Shown piece after piece: positions 28,169 through 37,949 of a DNA stretch of 64,000 nucleotides. Source of the DNA: Methylobacterium sp. WSM2598 (GTDB taxonomy: Bacteria > Pseudomonadota > Alphaproteobacteria > Rhizobiales > Beijerinckiaceae); assembly GCF_000379105.1 (NCBI RefSeq), contig NZ_KB900609.1, forward strand, positions 503,781 through 567,780, read 5' to 3'. Below the pieces are notes generated by a model that searched no databases, was not told where the DNA came from, and saw only the letters and a program-made list of their open reading frames with translations. A program made the position numbers and the translations under genes. Position 1 is the first letter of the stretch, and each line of letters opens with the position of its first letter.

Positions 28169-28193
28169 GGAACCATCCCGCGCCCCAGCTGTT
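28169..28193 (+). promoter_or_regulatory. EcfG-type promoter candidate before csbD
   Basis: GGAAC at 28169-28173 and TGTT at 28190-28193 with 16 bases between, resembling the alphaproteobacterial general-stress consensus GGAAC-N16/17-CGTT with one mismatch. It lies about 50 bp before the CsbD start, a fitting place, and CsbD-like genes are frequent EcfG targets. Confidence 0.5.
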
Positions 28194-28240
28194 CCTAGGG
28201 CCTGGACCGACAATAACGGTCACCTCAACAGGAGATCCCG

Positions 28241-28444
28241 ATGAGCAGCTTCACCGACAAGGTCAAGGGCGCCGCCAATGAAGCGGCCGGCAACATCAAG
28301 CAAGGTGTCGGCAATCTCACCGGCGACGAGAAGCTGAAGGCCGAGGGCAAGGCCCAGGAACTCAAGGGTGAGGCCCAGCGGACGGTGGGCGACGCTAAGG
28401 AAGGCATCAAGAACGCCGCCGACACGGTGAAGAGCAAGCTCTGA
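28241..28444 (+). CDS. CsbD family stress protein
   Basis: A 67-residue, highly charged, Gly/Ala/Lys-rich protein with the CsbD pattern: FTDKVKGAANEAAGNIKQGVGN, then DEKLKAEGKAQELKGEAQRTVGDAKEGIK. Such proteins accumulate in the cytoplasm in general stress or stationary phase; the molecular role is unknown. AGGAG lies about eight bases before the ATG. An EcfG-like promoter precedes it and a strong hairpin follows. The NepR-EcfG fusion gene is 170 bp downstream on the same strand. Confidence 0.9.
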   Translation: MSSFTDKVKGAANEAAGNIKQGVGNLTGDEKLKAEGKAQELKGEAQRTVGDAKEGIKNAADTVKSKL

Positions 28445-28457
28445 TTCGAGCATTCGG

Positions 28458-28484
28458 GGCCTCGCCGTCGATGACGGCGGGGCC
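28458..28484 (+). terminator. Hairpin after csbD, terminator candidate
   Basis: GGCCTCGCCGTC and GACGGCGGGGCC form a 12-bp stem (one G-T pair) closed by a GAT loop, 14 bp after the csbD stop. There is no T-tract, so termination would be weak or of the GC-rich type; it may instead protect the mRNA 3' end. Confidence 0.5.
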
Positions 28485-28610
28485 GACCGTTCAGCGCGCC
28501 GCCGGCCCGTCCGCATGTGCGCTCGCGCACCTGTGACTGGCGCAAGACGCTCGCGCATTTCACACTCATGGTCTAGCTTCAGGTGTCCCCCCGCGTCACC
28601 GTGCAGGCCA

Positions 28611-29360
28611 ATGACTGATTCTTCCTCCGCCCGCCGGGCCAAGCCGGGGCCGGCGACGCCTCCGACCCTTCCCGTCGAGGTGCAGGAGCATCTCGGCCGC
28701 CAGCTGCGCGACGCTTACGCGGCGCTCGGCGACATCGAGGCGCCGGCCGCCTTCTCGGACCTCCTCGGGCGCCTCGACAAGGCCCTCGCGGCGCTCGGCG
28801 CGCCGCGCAAGGACCGCTTCCGCGACGAGCTCCTGGCCGCCGCCCCCTCCCTGCGGCGCTTCGCCCTCACCCTGACGGCGAACCCGGCCCGGGCCGACGA
28901 CCTCGTGCAGGACACCCTGCTCAAGGGCTGGCAGAACCGCGACCGATTCGAGGACGGCACCAATCTCAGCGCGTGGCTGTTCACGATCATGCGCAACGCC
29001 TTCTACTCGGAGCACCGCAAGCGCTCCCGCGAGGTGGAGGACGGCGAGGGCGTCTATTCCGCGCGCCTGACCACCGCCCCCAACCAGGGGGACCGGCTCG
29101 ACGTGCAGGATCTGCAGGAGGCGCTCAACAAGCTGGTCGCCGAGCAGCGGGAGGCCCTGCTCCTCGTGGCGGTCGGGGACCTCTCCTACGAGGACGCCGC
29201 CGCGCTGATGCAGTGCAAGGTCGGCACGGTGAAGAGCCGCGTCTGCCGCGCCCGCGACCGGCTGGCCGAGCTCCTCGGCTATTCGGGCGGGGAACTCGGC
29301 GCCGACCGGCTGACCCGCTCGGTCCTCAGCAACGCGAGCCTGATGGCGATCGAGGGCTGA
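28611..29360 (+). CDS. EcfG-type general stress sigma factor with fused N-terminal NepR-like domain
   Basis: A 249-residue protein joining two parts of the alphaproteobacterial general stress switch. Residues about 22-60 (VEVQEHLGRQLRDAYAALG ... FSDLLGRLDKALA) resemble NepR, the anti-sigma factor of EcfG. From about residue 68 it is an EcfG-like ECF sigma factor. Region 2 includes ARADDLVQDTLLKGWQNRDRF and AWLFTIMRNAFYSEHRKRSREV. Region 4 includes LVAEQREALLLVAVGDLSYE and CKVGTVKSRVCRARDRL. Normally NepR is a separate protein, titrated by phosphorylated PhyR. Here inhibition would be intramolecular, or the NepR part may be an adaptor for PhyR. ATG 28611 retains the NepR segment. No phyR or histidine kinase is adjacent. 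Its last 35 bp overlap the convergent gene. Confidence 0.88.
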   Translation: MTDSSSARRAKPGPATPPTLPVEVQEHLGRQLRDAYAALGDIEAPAAFSDLLGRLDKALAALGAPRKDRFRDELLAAAPSLRRFALTLTANPARADDLVQDTLLKGWQNRDRFEDGTNLSAWLFTIMRNAFYSEHRKRSREVEDGEGVYSARLTTAPNQGDRLDVQDLQEALNKLVAEQREALLLVAVGDLSYEDAAALMQCKVGTVKSRVCRARDRLAELLGYSGGELGADRLTRSVLSNASLMAIEG

Positions 29361-30090
29361 GCCGCGCCCAGCGCGCGGCGGCGCGGGCGTAGAGATCCAG
29401 GTCGGACGCGTTCAGGCGCTCGATGTAGACGTGCAGGGCCGGGCTCAGGCCCTGCTCTCCCGGGCCCGCCAGCGGGCCTGGGCCCGCCCGCGGGCCCGGG
29501 TCCGCCTGCGGACCTGGCTCCGCTTGCGGGCCGGCGGCCGTTTCCGGAAAGGCGAGGCCGAAGCGCCGGTTGAGCTGCGCCACGAAGGGCGCGCAGGCCT
29601 CCGCGATCCCGACCAGGGCGATCTCCTCGACCTCGGCGCAGCCGAAGGCGCGGGTCTGGACGTTCTGGTTGGCCTTGTCCTCGATGAAGGCTTCCAGGCT
29701 CGGAGGGGCGGCGCCCTCGGAGGCGTCCTTGGCGGCGTCCTTGGCAGCGTCCTTGGCGATTCGGGCCCGGTAGGCCGCCAGCACCTGCGCCACCGGCGCC
29801 CGGACCAGCGCGAAGGCCCGCCCCGGATCGAAGCAGGCGAGGTAGGCCGCGCTCAGGTGACTGGCGTAGAAGGCGATGTCGTGCCCCGCCACGTAGTCCG
29901 AGATCAGCCGCAACTTGTCGGCGGTCGACAGGTCGGGCCGGCCATAGACCGTCGCCTCGGCGAAGGGATGCGTCTCCGGACTGCCCGGGCCGTAGAGCGT
30001 GAACAGGCGCTCCGGCGGGAAGGCGGCGCGGGCCGCCCGCAGGAGGCCGTCGCCCGTGCCCGGGACGTGCAGGAAGAAGAGCGGCGCCAT
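29326..30090 (-). CDS. Divergent sulfotransferase-family-like protein
   Basis: A 254-residue protein whose start, APLFFLHVPGTGDGLLRAAR, corresponds to the PAPS-binding P-loop of sulfotransferase family 2 (usually FLHIPKTGGTSL), but the lysine is replaced by glycine. The segment ALVRAPVAQVLAAYR matches the 3'-phosphate-binding motif, and NQNVQTRAFG a conserved family block. Two insertions are low-complexity: KDA repeats near residue 110 and a 30-residue Pro/Gly/Ala run near residue 190. The altered P-loop suggests weak or changed activity. ATG 30090 is used. Its 3' end overlaps the sigma factor gene on the other strand by 35 bp. Confidence 0.6.
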   Translation of the reverse strand: MAPLFFLHVPGTGDGLLRAARAAFPPERLFTLYGPGSPETHPFAEATVYGRPDLSTADKLRLISDYVAGHDIAFYASHLSAAYLACFDPGRAFALVRAPVAQVLAAYRARIAKDAAKDAAKDASEGAAPPSLEAFIEDKANQNVQTRAFGCAEVEEIALVGIAEACAPFVAQLNRRFGLAFPETAAGPQAEPGPQADPGPRAGPGPLAGPGEQGLSPALHVYIERLNASDLDLYARAAARWARLSPRSPSGSRC

Positions 30091-30254
30091 CGTCGGGACA
30101 TTCCCTCGCGGACGGAGCGACGGCCGTGGCCGGCCTTGGTGGTCTTGTTGTGGCGGCACCACACCCGGCGCGGGTGGCGGTGTCGCCGGGACCGGGCAGG
30201 TTGTCCACACCCGTCCACAGGCCAGGCCCCGCGCGGAGCGGGCGGACTCGCGCC

Positions 30255-30288
30255 TTGACCCGCTGCCGCGCTAGAACAAATTAAGAAC
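30255..30288 (+). promoter_or_regulatory. SOS promoter: -35/-10 with overlapping LexA box
   Basis: TTGACC (30255-30260), 17-base spacer, AAATTA (30278-30283). The LexA box GAAC-N7-GAAC lies at 30274-30288, which on the minus strand reads GTTCTTAATTTGTTC, the direct-repeat box used by alphaproteobacteria. It overlaps the -10 element, so LexA would block RNA polymerase until DNA damage. It lies about 30 bp before imuA. Confidence 0.85.
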
Positions 30289-30319
30289 ATCGGCGTTCGG
30301 AATCGGTGACGGGCATGGC

Positions 30320-31069
30320 ATGCATGAGACCGGACGAGAGCAGCGGCTCGCGGCCCTGCGCGAGCGGATCGGCGGCCTGGAGCGGGACGCGGGGGCGGGC
30401 GCCCGGCCGCCCCTGCCCTTCGGCATCCCGGCGATCGACCGGCACCTGCCGGGCGGCGGCCTGCGCCGGGCGGCCCTGCACGAGGTGGTGGAGACCGGGC
30501 CGAGCGCCGGCCACGCGGCCCTCGCCGCCCTCTTCGTGGGCGGCCTCCTCGCCCGGCTCGACGGCCCCGTCCTGTGGTGCCTCGCCGGCCGCGACCTCTT
30601 CGCCCCCGGCCTCGCGGCGGTGGGGCTGCATCCCGACCGGGTGCTCTACGCCGAGACCCGCCGCGACGCGGAGGTGCTGCCCACCATGGAGGAGGGGCTG
30701 CGGCACGGCCGGCTCGCGGCGGTGGTGGGCGAGGCGGCCCGGGTCGGGCTCACCGCCTCGCGGCGGCTCCAGCTCGCCGCGGAGGGGGGCGGCACCCTCG
30801 CCCTGGTGATCCGCCGCTGGCGCGAGGGCGTCGCCGGCGAGCCGAGCGCCGCCGCCACCCGCTGGGGCGTGGCGGCGGCGCCCTCCCCGGCCTCCGCCCC
30901 CGGCCTGACGCGGGCGCGCTGGTCCCTCGCCCTGCTGCGCGCCCGCGGTGCCGAACCCCGGACATGGCTCGTCGAGGCTCCCGATGCGAAGGGTCGTCTG
31001 CATCTGCCTGCCGACTTGGCCGACCGACCGCGTGCGGAGGAAGGGCCGCGCCATCGTGCCGCCCGATAG
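30320..31069 (+). CDS. imuA: ImuA, RecA-like component of the SOS mutasome
   Basis: A 249-residue protein of the ImuA family, distantly related to RecA/SulA. The body (FGIPAIDRHLPGGGLRRAALHEVVE ... GPVLWCLAGRDLFAPGLAAVGLHPDRVLY) has the family layout but no true Walker A, as usual for ImuA. It works with ImuB and DnaE2 in error-prone lesion bypass. It is first gene of the cassette and lies behind a LexA-controlled promoter. Its last 86 bp overlap the start of imuB, in another frame. ATG 30320 was chosen as the first start after the promoter. Confidence 0.88.
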   Translation: MHETGREQRLAALRERIGGLERDAGAGARPPLPFGIPAIDRHLPGGGLRRAALHEVVETGPSAGHAALAALFVGGLLARLDGPVLWCLAGRDLFAPGLAAVGLHPDRVLYAETRRDAEVLPTMEEGLRHGRLAAVVGEAARVGLTASRRLQLAAEGGGTLALVIRRWREGVAGEPSAAATRWGVAAAPSPASAPGLTRARWSLALLRARGAEPRTWLVEAPDAKGRLHLPADLADRPRAEEGPRHRAAR

Positions 31070-32495
31070 GCCCCTGGTGACGGTCGCCACGCAGGGGCCG
31101 CGCCGGGTCCTGGCCGCGGTCGACGCGGCCGCCCGCCGGCTCGGCCTGCGGCCCGGCATGCCGCTCGCGCAGGCGCAGGGCATGGTCGCGGACCTCGCGC
31201 TGGTGGAGGCGGAGCCGGAGGAGGACGCGGCGGGCCTGCGGCGCCTGGCGGGCTGGTGCCTCGCCTACGCGCCCCTCGTCGCCCCGGATCCGCCGGACGG
31301 GATCTTCCTCGAGAGCGCGGGGGCCGCGCATCTCCACGGCGGCGAGGCGGCGATGCTCGCCGACCTCGCGCGCCGAATCCGGGCGGGGGGATTCGCCGTG
31401 CAGCTCGGCCTCGCCGACACGCCGGGCGCCGCCTGGGCGGTGGCGCGCCACGCGCCGCGGACGCCGATCGTGCCGCCGGCCGGGCAGGGCGAGGCGCTGG
31501 CGCCCCTGCCGGTGCGGGCGCTGCGCCTGCCCGCCGAGGCCGCGGCCGGGCTGGAGCAGCTCGGACTGGCCCGGATCGGGCAGCTCCGCGCGACGCCGCG
31601 GGCGCCCCTGCGCCTGCGCTTCGGGGAGGAGGTGACGGCGCGCCTCGACCAGGCGCTGGGCGCGGCGGCCGAGCCCCTCGCCTACCTGACCCCGCCGGAG
31701 GCCCCCCGGGCCCGGCTCGCCTTCGCGGAGCCGATCGGGGCGCCCGAGACGCTCGCGCGGGTGGTCGAGCGGCTGACCGGCCTCCTCGCCCGCGACCTGG
31801 AGCGCCGCGGCCTCGGGGCGCGCCGGCTCGACCTCGTCTTCCGGCGCGTCGACGGCCTGCCCCAGGCCCTGCGCCTGGGCACCGCGCGGCCGAGCCGCGA
31901 TCCCGCCCACCTGGCGCGCCTCTTCGGCGAGCGCCTCGGCGGGATCGATCCGGGTTTCGGCATCGAGGAGGCGTCGCTCTGCGCCTCCCGCGCCGAGCCC
32001 CTCTCGGCCCGCCAGATCGCGGCCTTCGCCGCGCCCGGCGAGGTGGATCCGGACGCGATGGGCGAGCTCGTCGACCGGCTCGCGGTGCGGCTCGGGCCGG
32101 GCCGGCTGTTCCGCGCCGCGCCGGTGGAGAGCGAGTGGCCCGAGCGGAGCGTGGGCCGGGTGCCGCCCCTCGCCCCGGCGCGGGGCCTGACCTGGCCGGC
32201 GGACCTGCCGCGCCCGGGCCGGCTCGTCGATCCGCCGGAGCGGGTCGAGGCCATCGCGGCGCTGCCGGACGCGGCGCCCGCCCTGTTCACCTGGCGGGGC
32301 CGCCGCTGCCGGGTGGCGAGGGCGGACGGGCCCGAGCGGGTCTTCGGCGAGTGGTGGCGCAGCGACGCGGAGGTCTCGGCCATGCGCGACTATTACCGGG
32401 TCGAGGATCAGGCCGGCGCCCGCTACTGGCTGTTCCGCGACGCGCCGGCGGCGGAGGGCGGGCGCTGGTGGCTGCACGGCGTGGGGGAGGCGTGA
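30984..32495 (+). CDS. imuB: ImuB, Y-family polymerase-like mutasome protein
   Basis: A 503-residue protein with the fold of Y-family (DinB/UmuC) polymerases. The N-terminus [19 protein letters not shown] lacks the catalytic DxD that active enzymes have in that position, the usual state for ImuB, which acts as a beta-clamp-binding bridge between ImuA and DnaE2. Palm, thumb and little-finger regions can be followed to about residue 340; the C-terminal 150 residues include the conserved FGEWWRSD ... VRDYYRVE-type block (here [20 protein letters not shown]). ATG 30984 is used, inside the end of imuA. Confidence 0.9.
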   Translation: MRRVVCICLPTWPTDRVRRKGRAIVPPDRPLVTVATQGPRRVLAAVDAAARRLGLRPGMPLAQAQGMVADLALVEAEPEEDAAGLRRLAGWCLAYAPLVAPDPPDGIFLESAGAAHLHGGEAAMLADLARRIRAGGFAVQLGLADTPGAAWAVARHAPRTPIVPPAGQGEALAPLPVRALRLPAEAAAGLEQLGLARIGQLRATPRAPLRLRFGEEVTARLDQALGAAAEPLAYLTPPEAPRARLAFAEPIGAPETLARVVERLTGLLARDLERRGLGARRLDLVFRRVDGLPQALRLGTARPSRDPAHLARLFGERLGGIDPGFGIEEASLCASRAEPLSARQIAAFAAPGEVDPDAMGELVDRLAVRLGPGRLFRAAPVESEWPERSVGRVPPLAPARGLTWPADLPRPGRLVDPPERVEAIAALPDAAPALFTWRGRRCRVARADGPERVFGEWWRSDAEVSAMRDYYRVEDQAGARYWLFRDAPAAEGGRWWLHGVGEA

Positions 32496-32559
32496 TGGCT
32501 CCCGCGGGCCCGGGCGCGTCCGGATCGGGGAGAGGCGGGTTCGCCCGGCGCGGACCGCC

Positions 32560-35500
32560 GTGACCGTCGAGCTTCAGGTCACCACGCACTACTCCTTCCT
32601 GCGGGGCGCCTCCTCGCCGGAGGAGCTGTTCGCGACCGCCGCGCTCCTCGGCCTCACCGCCCTCGGCGTCACGGACCGCCACTCGGTGGCCGGGCTCGTG
32701 AAGGCGCACGAGGCCGCGCGGGCGACGGGCTGCCGCCTCGTGGCGGGCTGCCGCCTCGACCTCTCGGGCCCGGATGCCGGCACCGCCCTCCTGGTCTACC
32801 CGACCGACCGCGCCGCCTACGGCCGGCTCTGCCGCCTGCTCACGCTCGGCAAGGGCCGGGCCGGCAAGGGCGGCTGCACCCTCGACCTCTCCGACCTCGC
32901 CGCGTGGCGCGAGGGGCTGATCGCGGTCCTGCTCGCGGACCGGCCCGACGAGGCCCTGCCCCGGCGCCTCGGGCGCCTGCGGGAGGTCTTCGGCCGGCGC
33001 GCGCATTGCGCCCTCACCCGCCGCTTCGGGGTGAACGACCAGCTCCGGCTCGACCGCGTCGCCGACCTCGCCCGCGCCGCGCGGATCCCCACCGTCGCGA
33101 CCGGGGACGTGCTCTACCACGTCCCCGAGCGGCGCCTGCTGCAGGACGTCGTCACCTGCATCCGCCTCGGCACCACGATCGACGCGGCGGGCTTCGCGCG
33201 GGAGCGCCATGCCGGGCGCCACCTGCAGGCGCCGGCCGAGACCGCGCGCCTCTTCGCCCGCCATCCGGAGGCCGTGGAGCGGGCGCGGGCCATCGCCGAG
33301 GCGTGCCGCTTCTCCCTCGACGACCTCACCTACACCTATCCGGACGAGGTCGGGGAGGACGGCCGCTCGGCCCTGGAGCGGCTGGAGACCATGACCCTGG
33401 AGGGCGCGGCCCGGCGCTATCCGGACGGCGTGCCGGAGGAGGTGCACCGGCAGATCCGGCACGAATTCGAGCTCATCGCCCGCAAGGGCTACGCCCCCTA
33501 CTTCCTCACCGTCGAGGCGATCGTGCGCTTCGCCCAGCGCCAGGGCATCCTCTGCCAGGGGCGCGGCTCGGCGGCGAACTCGGTCGTCTGCTACTGCCTC
33601 GGCATCACCGCGATCGATCCGGTGCGCCAGAAGCTGCTGTTCGAGCGCTTCGTCTCCGACAACCGGGACGAGCCGCCCGACATCGACGTCGATTTCGAGC
33701 ACGAGCGGCGCGAGGAGGTGATCCAGTGGGTCTACGCGACCTACGGGCGCCACCGCGCGGCGCTCACCGCCACGGTGATCCGCTACGGCGCCCGCGGGGC
33801 CGTGCGCGAGGTCGGCAAGGTGCTGGGCGTGCCCGAGGACGTGACCGGGGCGCTGGCCCGCCTGGTCTGGGGCTGGTCGCGGGAGGGGGTCGGCGAGCGG
33901 GAGGCGCGGGCCCTCAACCTCAACCTCGCGGATCGCCGCCTGCGCCTGACCCTCGACCTCGCCCGGGCGCTGATCGGCACGCCGCGCCATCTCGGCCAGC
34001 ATCCGGGCGGCTTCGTGCTCACCCTCGACCGCCTCGACGAGCTCTGCCCGATCACCCCCGCGACGATGGAGAACCGCCAGACCATCGAGTGGGACAAGGA
34101 CGACATCGAGGCCCTCCGGTTCATGAAGGTCGACGTGCTCGGGCTCGGCATGCTGGGCTGCCTGCGCCGGGCCTTCGCGCTCCTGGGCGAGCACCGGGGC
34201 GAGACCGACCCGCCGCGGGAGATCGCCGCGATCCCGCCGGAGGACGAGGCCACCTACGCGATGATCCGGCGCGCCGACACGCTCGGCGTGTTCCAGATCG
34301 AGAGCCGGGCCCAGATGGCGATGCTGCCCCGGATGCAGCCCAGGAACCTCTACGACCTCACCATCGAGGTCGCGGTGGTGCGTCCCGGCCCGATCCAGGG
34401 CGACATGGTCCATCCCTACCTGCGCCGCCGCCGCGGGATCGAGCGGCCCGAATACCCGAGCGAGGCGCTCAGGAGCGTGCTGGAGCGGACGCTCGGCGTG
34501 CCGCTCTTCCAGGAGCAGGCCATGCAGGTCGCGATCGTGGCGGCCGGCTTCACCCCCGCGGAGGCGGACGGGCTGCGCCGCGCCATGGCGACCTTCAAGG
34601 CCAACGGCAAGATCGGCCTCTACCGCGAGAAGCTGATCGCCGGGATGATCCGCAACGGCTACGCGGCGGACTTCGCCGAGCGCACCTTCCGGCAGCTCGA
34701 GGGCTTCGGCTCCTACGGCTTCCCGGAGAGCCACGCGGCCTCCTTCGCGCTCATCGCCTACGCCTCGTCCTGGCTGAAGTGCCACCATCCGGACGTGTTC
34801 TGCTGCGCCCTCCTCAACGCGCAGCCGATGGGCTTCTACGCCCCCGCCCAGATCGTGCGGGACGCCCGCCGGCACGGCGTGCCGGTGCGCCCGATCGACG
34901 TGAACGCCTCGCGCTGGGATTGCACCCTGGAGAAGGCCGAGGGACCGCGCCTCGCCGTGCGGCTCGGCCTGCGCCTGGTGCGGGGCCTCGCCAACGCGGA
35001 GGGCGCCCGGATCGCCACCGTGCGCGAGGCGGATCTCTTCCGCTCGCCGGAGGATCTCTGGCGCCGCACCGCCGTCCCGCTCAGGGCCCTGGAGAGCCTC
35101 GCGGCGGCGGACGCGTTCGGGTCGCTGGGCCTCGGGCGCCGGGAGGCGCTCTGGGCGATCCGGGGCCTCGCCCCGGTGCCGCTCCCCCTCTTCGCGGCGG
35201 CGGATGCCCGCGAGGCGGCGATCCGGCCGGAACTCGACGAGCCCGCGGTGGCGCTGGCGCCGATGCCGGAGGGCGCCGGCGTGGTGGCGGATTACCGGGC
35301 CGCGGGCCTCAGCCTCGGCCGCCACCCGGTCGCCTTCCTGCGTCCCGACCTCGCCCGGGACGGGATGAGCGCCTGCGCGGCGCTGCGGCGCCTGCGGGAC
35401 GGGGCGCGGGTGACGGTGGCGGGGCTGGTGCTGGTGCGCCAGAAGCCGGGCTCGGCCAAGGGCGTGATGTTCATCACCCTCGAGGACGAGACCGACGTGG

Positions 35501-35787
35501 CCAACCTCGTGGTCTGGCCCTCGCTCTTCGCCCGCCAGCGCGGCCTGATCCTCTCGGCCGGCATGATGGCGGCCCGCGGCCGGGTGCAGCGGGAGGGCGA
35601 GGTGATCCACCTCGTCGCCGAGCACCTGATCGACCTCTCGGACCTGCTGGCGCAGGTGGGCGGGCGCGGCGCCCCGCTGCCGCCGCCGGGCGGGCGCGGG
35701 GACGAGGCGCGCCACGGCGGCGGCGACGCGCGGGGCCTCGCCCGCCCGGCCGGCGCCCTGCGGATCAGGACGCGGGACTTCCGGTGA
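32560..35787 (+). CDS. dnaE2: Error-prone DNA polymerase III alpha subunit DnaE2 (ImuC)
   Basis: A 1075-residue C-family polymerase that extends across lesions during SOS mutagenesis. The N-terminal PHP domain begins with [19 protein letters not shown]. The polymerase active site contains [18 protein letters not shown] around residue 380, preceded by [18 protein letters not shown]-terminal OB-fold [36 protein letters not shown] is intact. Length is standard. GTG 32560 lies 64 bp after imuB, completing the imuA-imuB-dnaE2 operon. Its 3' end overlaps the convergent membrane-protein gene by 23 bp. Confidence 0.97.
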   Translation: MTVELQVTTHYSFLRGASSPEELFATAALLGLTALGVTDRHSVAGLVKAHEAARATGCRLVAGCRLDLSGPDAGTALLVYPTDRAAYGRLCRLLTLGKGRAGKGGCTLDLSDLAAWREGLIAVLLADRPDEALPRRLGRLREVFGRRAHCALTRRFGVNDQLRLDRVADLARAARIPTVATGDVLYHVPERRLLQDVVTCIRLGTTIDAAGFARERHAGRHLQAPAETARLFARHPEAVERARAIAEACRFSLDDLTYTYPDEVGEDGRSALERLETMTLEGAARRYPDGVPEEVHRQIRHEFELIARKGYAPYFLTVEAIVRFAQRQGILCQGRGSAANSVVCYCLGITAIDPVRQKLLFERFVSDNRDEPPDIDVDFEHERREEVIQWVYATYGRHRAALTATVIRYGARGAVREVGKVLGVPEDVTGALARLVWGWSREGVGEREARALNLNLADRRLRLTLDLARALIGTPRHLGQHPGGFVLTLDRLDELCPITPATMENRQTIEWDKDDIEALRFMKVDVLGLGMLGCLRRAFALLGEHRGETDPPREIAAIPPEDEATYAMIRRADTLGVFQIESRAQMAMLPRMQPRNLYDLTIEVAVVRPGPIQGDMVHPYLRRRRGIERPEYPSEALRSVLERTLGVPLFQEQAMQVAIVAAGFTPAEADGLRRAMATFKANGKIGLYREKLIAGMIRNGYAADFAERTFRQLEGFGSYGFPESHAASFALIAYASSWLKCHHPDVFCCALLNAQPMGFYAPAQIVRDARRHGVPVRPIDVNASRWDCTLEKAEGPRLAVRLGLRLVRGLANAEGARIATVREADLFRSPEDLWRRTAVPLRALESLAAADAFGSLGLGRREALWAIRGLAPVPLPLFAAADAREAAIRPELDEPAVALAPMPEGAGVVADYRAAGLSLGRHPVAFLRPDLARDGMSACAALRRLRDGARVTVAGLVLVRQKPGSAKGVMFITLEDETDVANLVVWPSLFARQRGLILSAGMMAARGRVQREGEVIHLVAEHLIDLSDLLAQVGGRGAPLPPPGGRGDEARHGGGDARGLARPAGALRIRTRDFR

Positions 35788-36418
35788 CGGGCTGCCCGCC
35801 CGCGCCGGATTGCGGGCCCGTGGCGGGCTTGGAGCCCGTGAAGGGTGCGGAGCCCGTGAAGGGTTTGGAGCCGGCGAAGCGCGCCTGGTCGAAGCCGCGC
35901 AGCAGCTCGGGCGTGCGGAAATCCTTCGGCGCCTCGAAGTCGCGGGCCGCGCCCCGCATGGCGCCCGGCGGGCGCGGGAAGCCGCTGCGGTCGCTGAAGT
36001 CGCGGAAGGGCCCGCGATGGGTCTCGCGCTGCCCCTCCAGCGCCTTGGCGCAGAGGACGTCGGCCGCCGTCACCCCGGCCACCGCCGCGAAGGCCAGCAT
36101 GACGTGGGACCTGCGCGAATTCTCGCTGTCGAGGCCGGTGGCCAGGGTGGCGAGGTCGAGCGCATCGCCCCCGACCCGCGTCCAGAGCCAGGGCGCCGGG
36201 TCGTGCGTGACCAGGATGGCGAGGCCGTTGGTGATCTCGCGCACGCCGTAGGCCTGCACCACGCCCTCGAAGCCCGGCATGCCGAGGGTGCGGGTCACCC
36301 GGCGGGGAGCCAGGAGTTCGACGAGCCCGAGCCCGATCGAGAACAGGCCGAGCCCCTTGGCGAGGGTGTCGGCCGTGCGGCGGGAGAGCAGGGTCTGGTC
36401 GGGACGGGTGGCGGGCAT
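35765..36418 (-). CDS. Membrane protein resembling cyclase/dehydrase-associated DUF4267-type proteins
   Basis: A 217-residue protein with about three to four hydrophobic segments in its first 130 residues ([64 protein letters not shown]). The pattern FSIGLGLxELLAPR...YGVREI occurs before SRPBCC cyclase/dehydrase domains in other bacteria, but here no such domain follows. The C-terminal 80 residues are hydrophilic, ending in short repeats ([17 protein letters not shown]) coded by three 18-bp direct repeats at 35831-35884. No function known. ATG 36418. Confidence 0.65.
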   Translation of the reverse strand: MPATRPDQTLLSRRTADTLAKGLGLFSIGLGLVELLAPRRVTRTLGMPGFEGVVQAYGVREITNGLAILVTHDPAPWLWTRVGGDALDLATLATGLDSENSRRSHVMLAFAAVAGVTAADVLCAKALEGQRETHRGPFRDFSDRSGFPRPPGAMRGAARDFEAPKDFRTPELLRGFDQARFAGSKPFTGSAPFTGSKPATGPQSGAGGQPVTGSPAS

Positions 36419-36566
36419 GGGGGTTCCTCCGAGTGTCCGGGCGGATGTCCGGAATGGTCGCGCCGGTCGGGCCGCGGCCCCTCAGTCCAAAGCTCTCCGG
36501 CACGCCCGGTTCAGGCGGGTGCGGCACGCCTCGACATCCTCCGCGCCCCGCCCCGCGGCGGAAGCG

Positions 36567-36674
36567 TGATCCGGCATCCGACGGATTGCTTGGCAATGCG
36601 GATGTCGGCTTCGCTCAGGCGCCGCGCGGGCTTGTGATCCGCTGTCCGGACGATCACGTCCGGACAGCGGATCA
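36567..36674. repeat. Composite palindromic element, copy D (most symmetrical)
   Basis: A 108-bp copy beginning TGATCCGGCATCCG and ending CAGCGGATCA, giving perfect TGATCC/GGATCA terminal inverted repeats. Order: CATCCGACGGATTGC...GCAATGCGGATG hairpin, linker GCTCAGGCGCCGCGCGGGCT, then GATCCGCTGTCCGGACG...CGTCCGGACAGCGGATC hairpin. The last three bases, read on the minus strand, are the TGA stop of the alcohol dehydrogenase gene. Confidence 0.88.
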
Positions 36675-37844
36675 CGGCTTCAGCACGACCTTGATGCAAT
36701 TGTCCTTCTTGTCCCGGAAGGTCCGGTACATCTCGGGCCCCTGGTCGAGGCCGACCGTGTGGGTGATGACGAAGGAGGGATCGATCTGGCCCTCCTCGAT
36801 CCGCCGCAGCAGGTCGTCGGTCCAGCGGTTGACGTGGGTTTGGCCGGTGCGGACGGTCAGACCCTTGTTCATCAGGGCGCCGAACGGGATCTTGTCGAGG
36901 AGCCCGCCATAGACGCCCGGGATCGACAAAATGCCGGCCGGGCGGCAGACGTAGATCATCTCGCGCAGCACGTGCGGCCGGTCGGTCTCCAGCATCACCG
37001 CCTGCTTGGCGCGGTCGTACATCGAGTCGAGCGTCGCGGTCGCGTGGGCCTCCAGCCCGACCGAGTCGATGCACTTCTCCGGGCCCTTGCCGTTGGTGAG
37101 GTCGTTCAGGCGCTCGATCACGCTCTCCTCGCGGAAGTCGATGGTGATCGCGCCGCCGGCCCGCGCCATGCTGAGGCGCTCGGGCACGCAGTCGATGGCG
37201 ACGACCTGCCGGGCGCCGAGCAGGATCGCCGAGCGGATCGCCATCTGGCCGACCGGGCCGCAGCCCCAGATCGCCACCGTGTCGGTCGGCTCGATGTCGC
37301 ATTGCACGGCCGCCTGCCAGCCGGTCGGGAAGATGTCGCTGAGGAACAGCAGCTGCTCGTCGCTCAGCGTCGAGGGCACCTTGATGTGCGTCCTGTCGGC
37401 GAAGGGCACCCGCAGGTACTCGGCCTGCCCGCCCGGATAGCCGCCGGTGAGGTGCGTGTAGCCGAACAGCCCCGCCGTGGTGTGGCCGAAGACCTTGTCG
37501 GCGAGGGCCTTGTTGCGGTTCGAGCGCTCGCAGACCGAGAAGTTGCCGCGCCGGCACTGGTCGCACTCGCCGCAGAAGATCGTGAACGGGATCACGACGC
37601 GGTCGCCCACCTTGAGCGCCGATCGCGCGCCGCGGCCGACCTCGACCACTTCCCCCATCGATTCGTGGCCCAGGATGTCGCCCCGCTCCATGCCGGGCAT
37701 GAAGTGGTCGTAGAGGTGCAGGTCGGACCCGCAGATCGCGCAGGTCGTCACCCGGATGATGGCGTCGCGGTCGTCCTCGATCCGCGGATCCGGGACCGTT
37801 TCGCAGCGGATATCCTGGGTTCCGTGCCAGACCAGAGCCTTCAT
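36672..37844 (-). CDS. Zinc-dependent alcohol dehydrogenase (MDR superfamily)
   Basis: A 390-residue medium-chain dehydrogenase/reductase. The catalytic zinc site is [12 protein letters not shown] with [12 protein letters not shown]; the structural zinc is held by [15 protein letters not shown]. The NAD-binding motif is [11 protein letters not shown] near residue 190. The insertion after the structural zinc loop and overall length resemble glutathione-independent formaldehyde dehydrogenase-like and related alcohol dehydrogenases, but the substrate is uncertain. AGGAG lies about 8 bases upstream of ATG 37844. The stop codon is provided by the terminal TGATCC of repeat copy D. Confidence 0.9.
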   Translation of the reverse strand: MKALVWHGTQDIRCETVPDPRIEDDRDAIIRVTTCAICGSDLHLYDHFMPGMERGDILGHESMGEVVEVGRGARSALKVGDRVVIPFTIFCGECDQCRRGNFSVCERSNRNKALADKVFGHTTAGLFGYTHLTGGYPGGQAEYLRVPFADRTHIKVPSTLSDEQLLFLSDIFPTGWQAAVQCDIEPTDTVAIWGCGPVGQMAIRSAILLGARQVVAIDCVPERLSMARAGGAITIDFREESVIERLNDLTNGKGPEKCIDSVGLEAHATATLDSMYDRAKQAVMLETDRPHVLREMIYVCRPAGILSIPGVYGGLLDKIPFGALMNKGLTVRTGQTHVNRWTDDLLRRIEEGQIDPSFVITHTVGLDQGPEMYRTFRDKKDNCIKVVLKP

Positions 37845-37949
37845 GCGGCGAATCTCCTGCGTCGCGCCGCGGCGACACGGCGTCCTTCGGCGTCGCGGGA
37901 CAACGCGTCCGACGCCGCAGGAGCCATGCGGTGAATACCTGGGGGGAGC

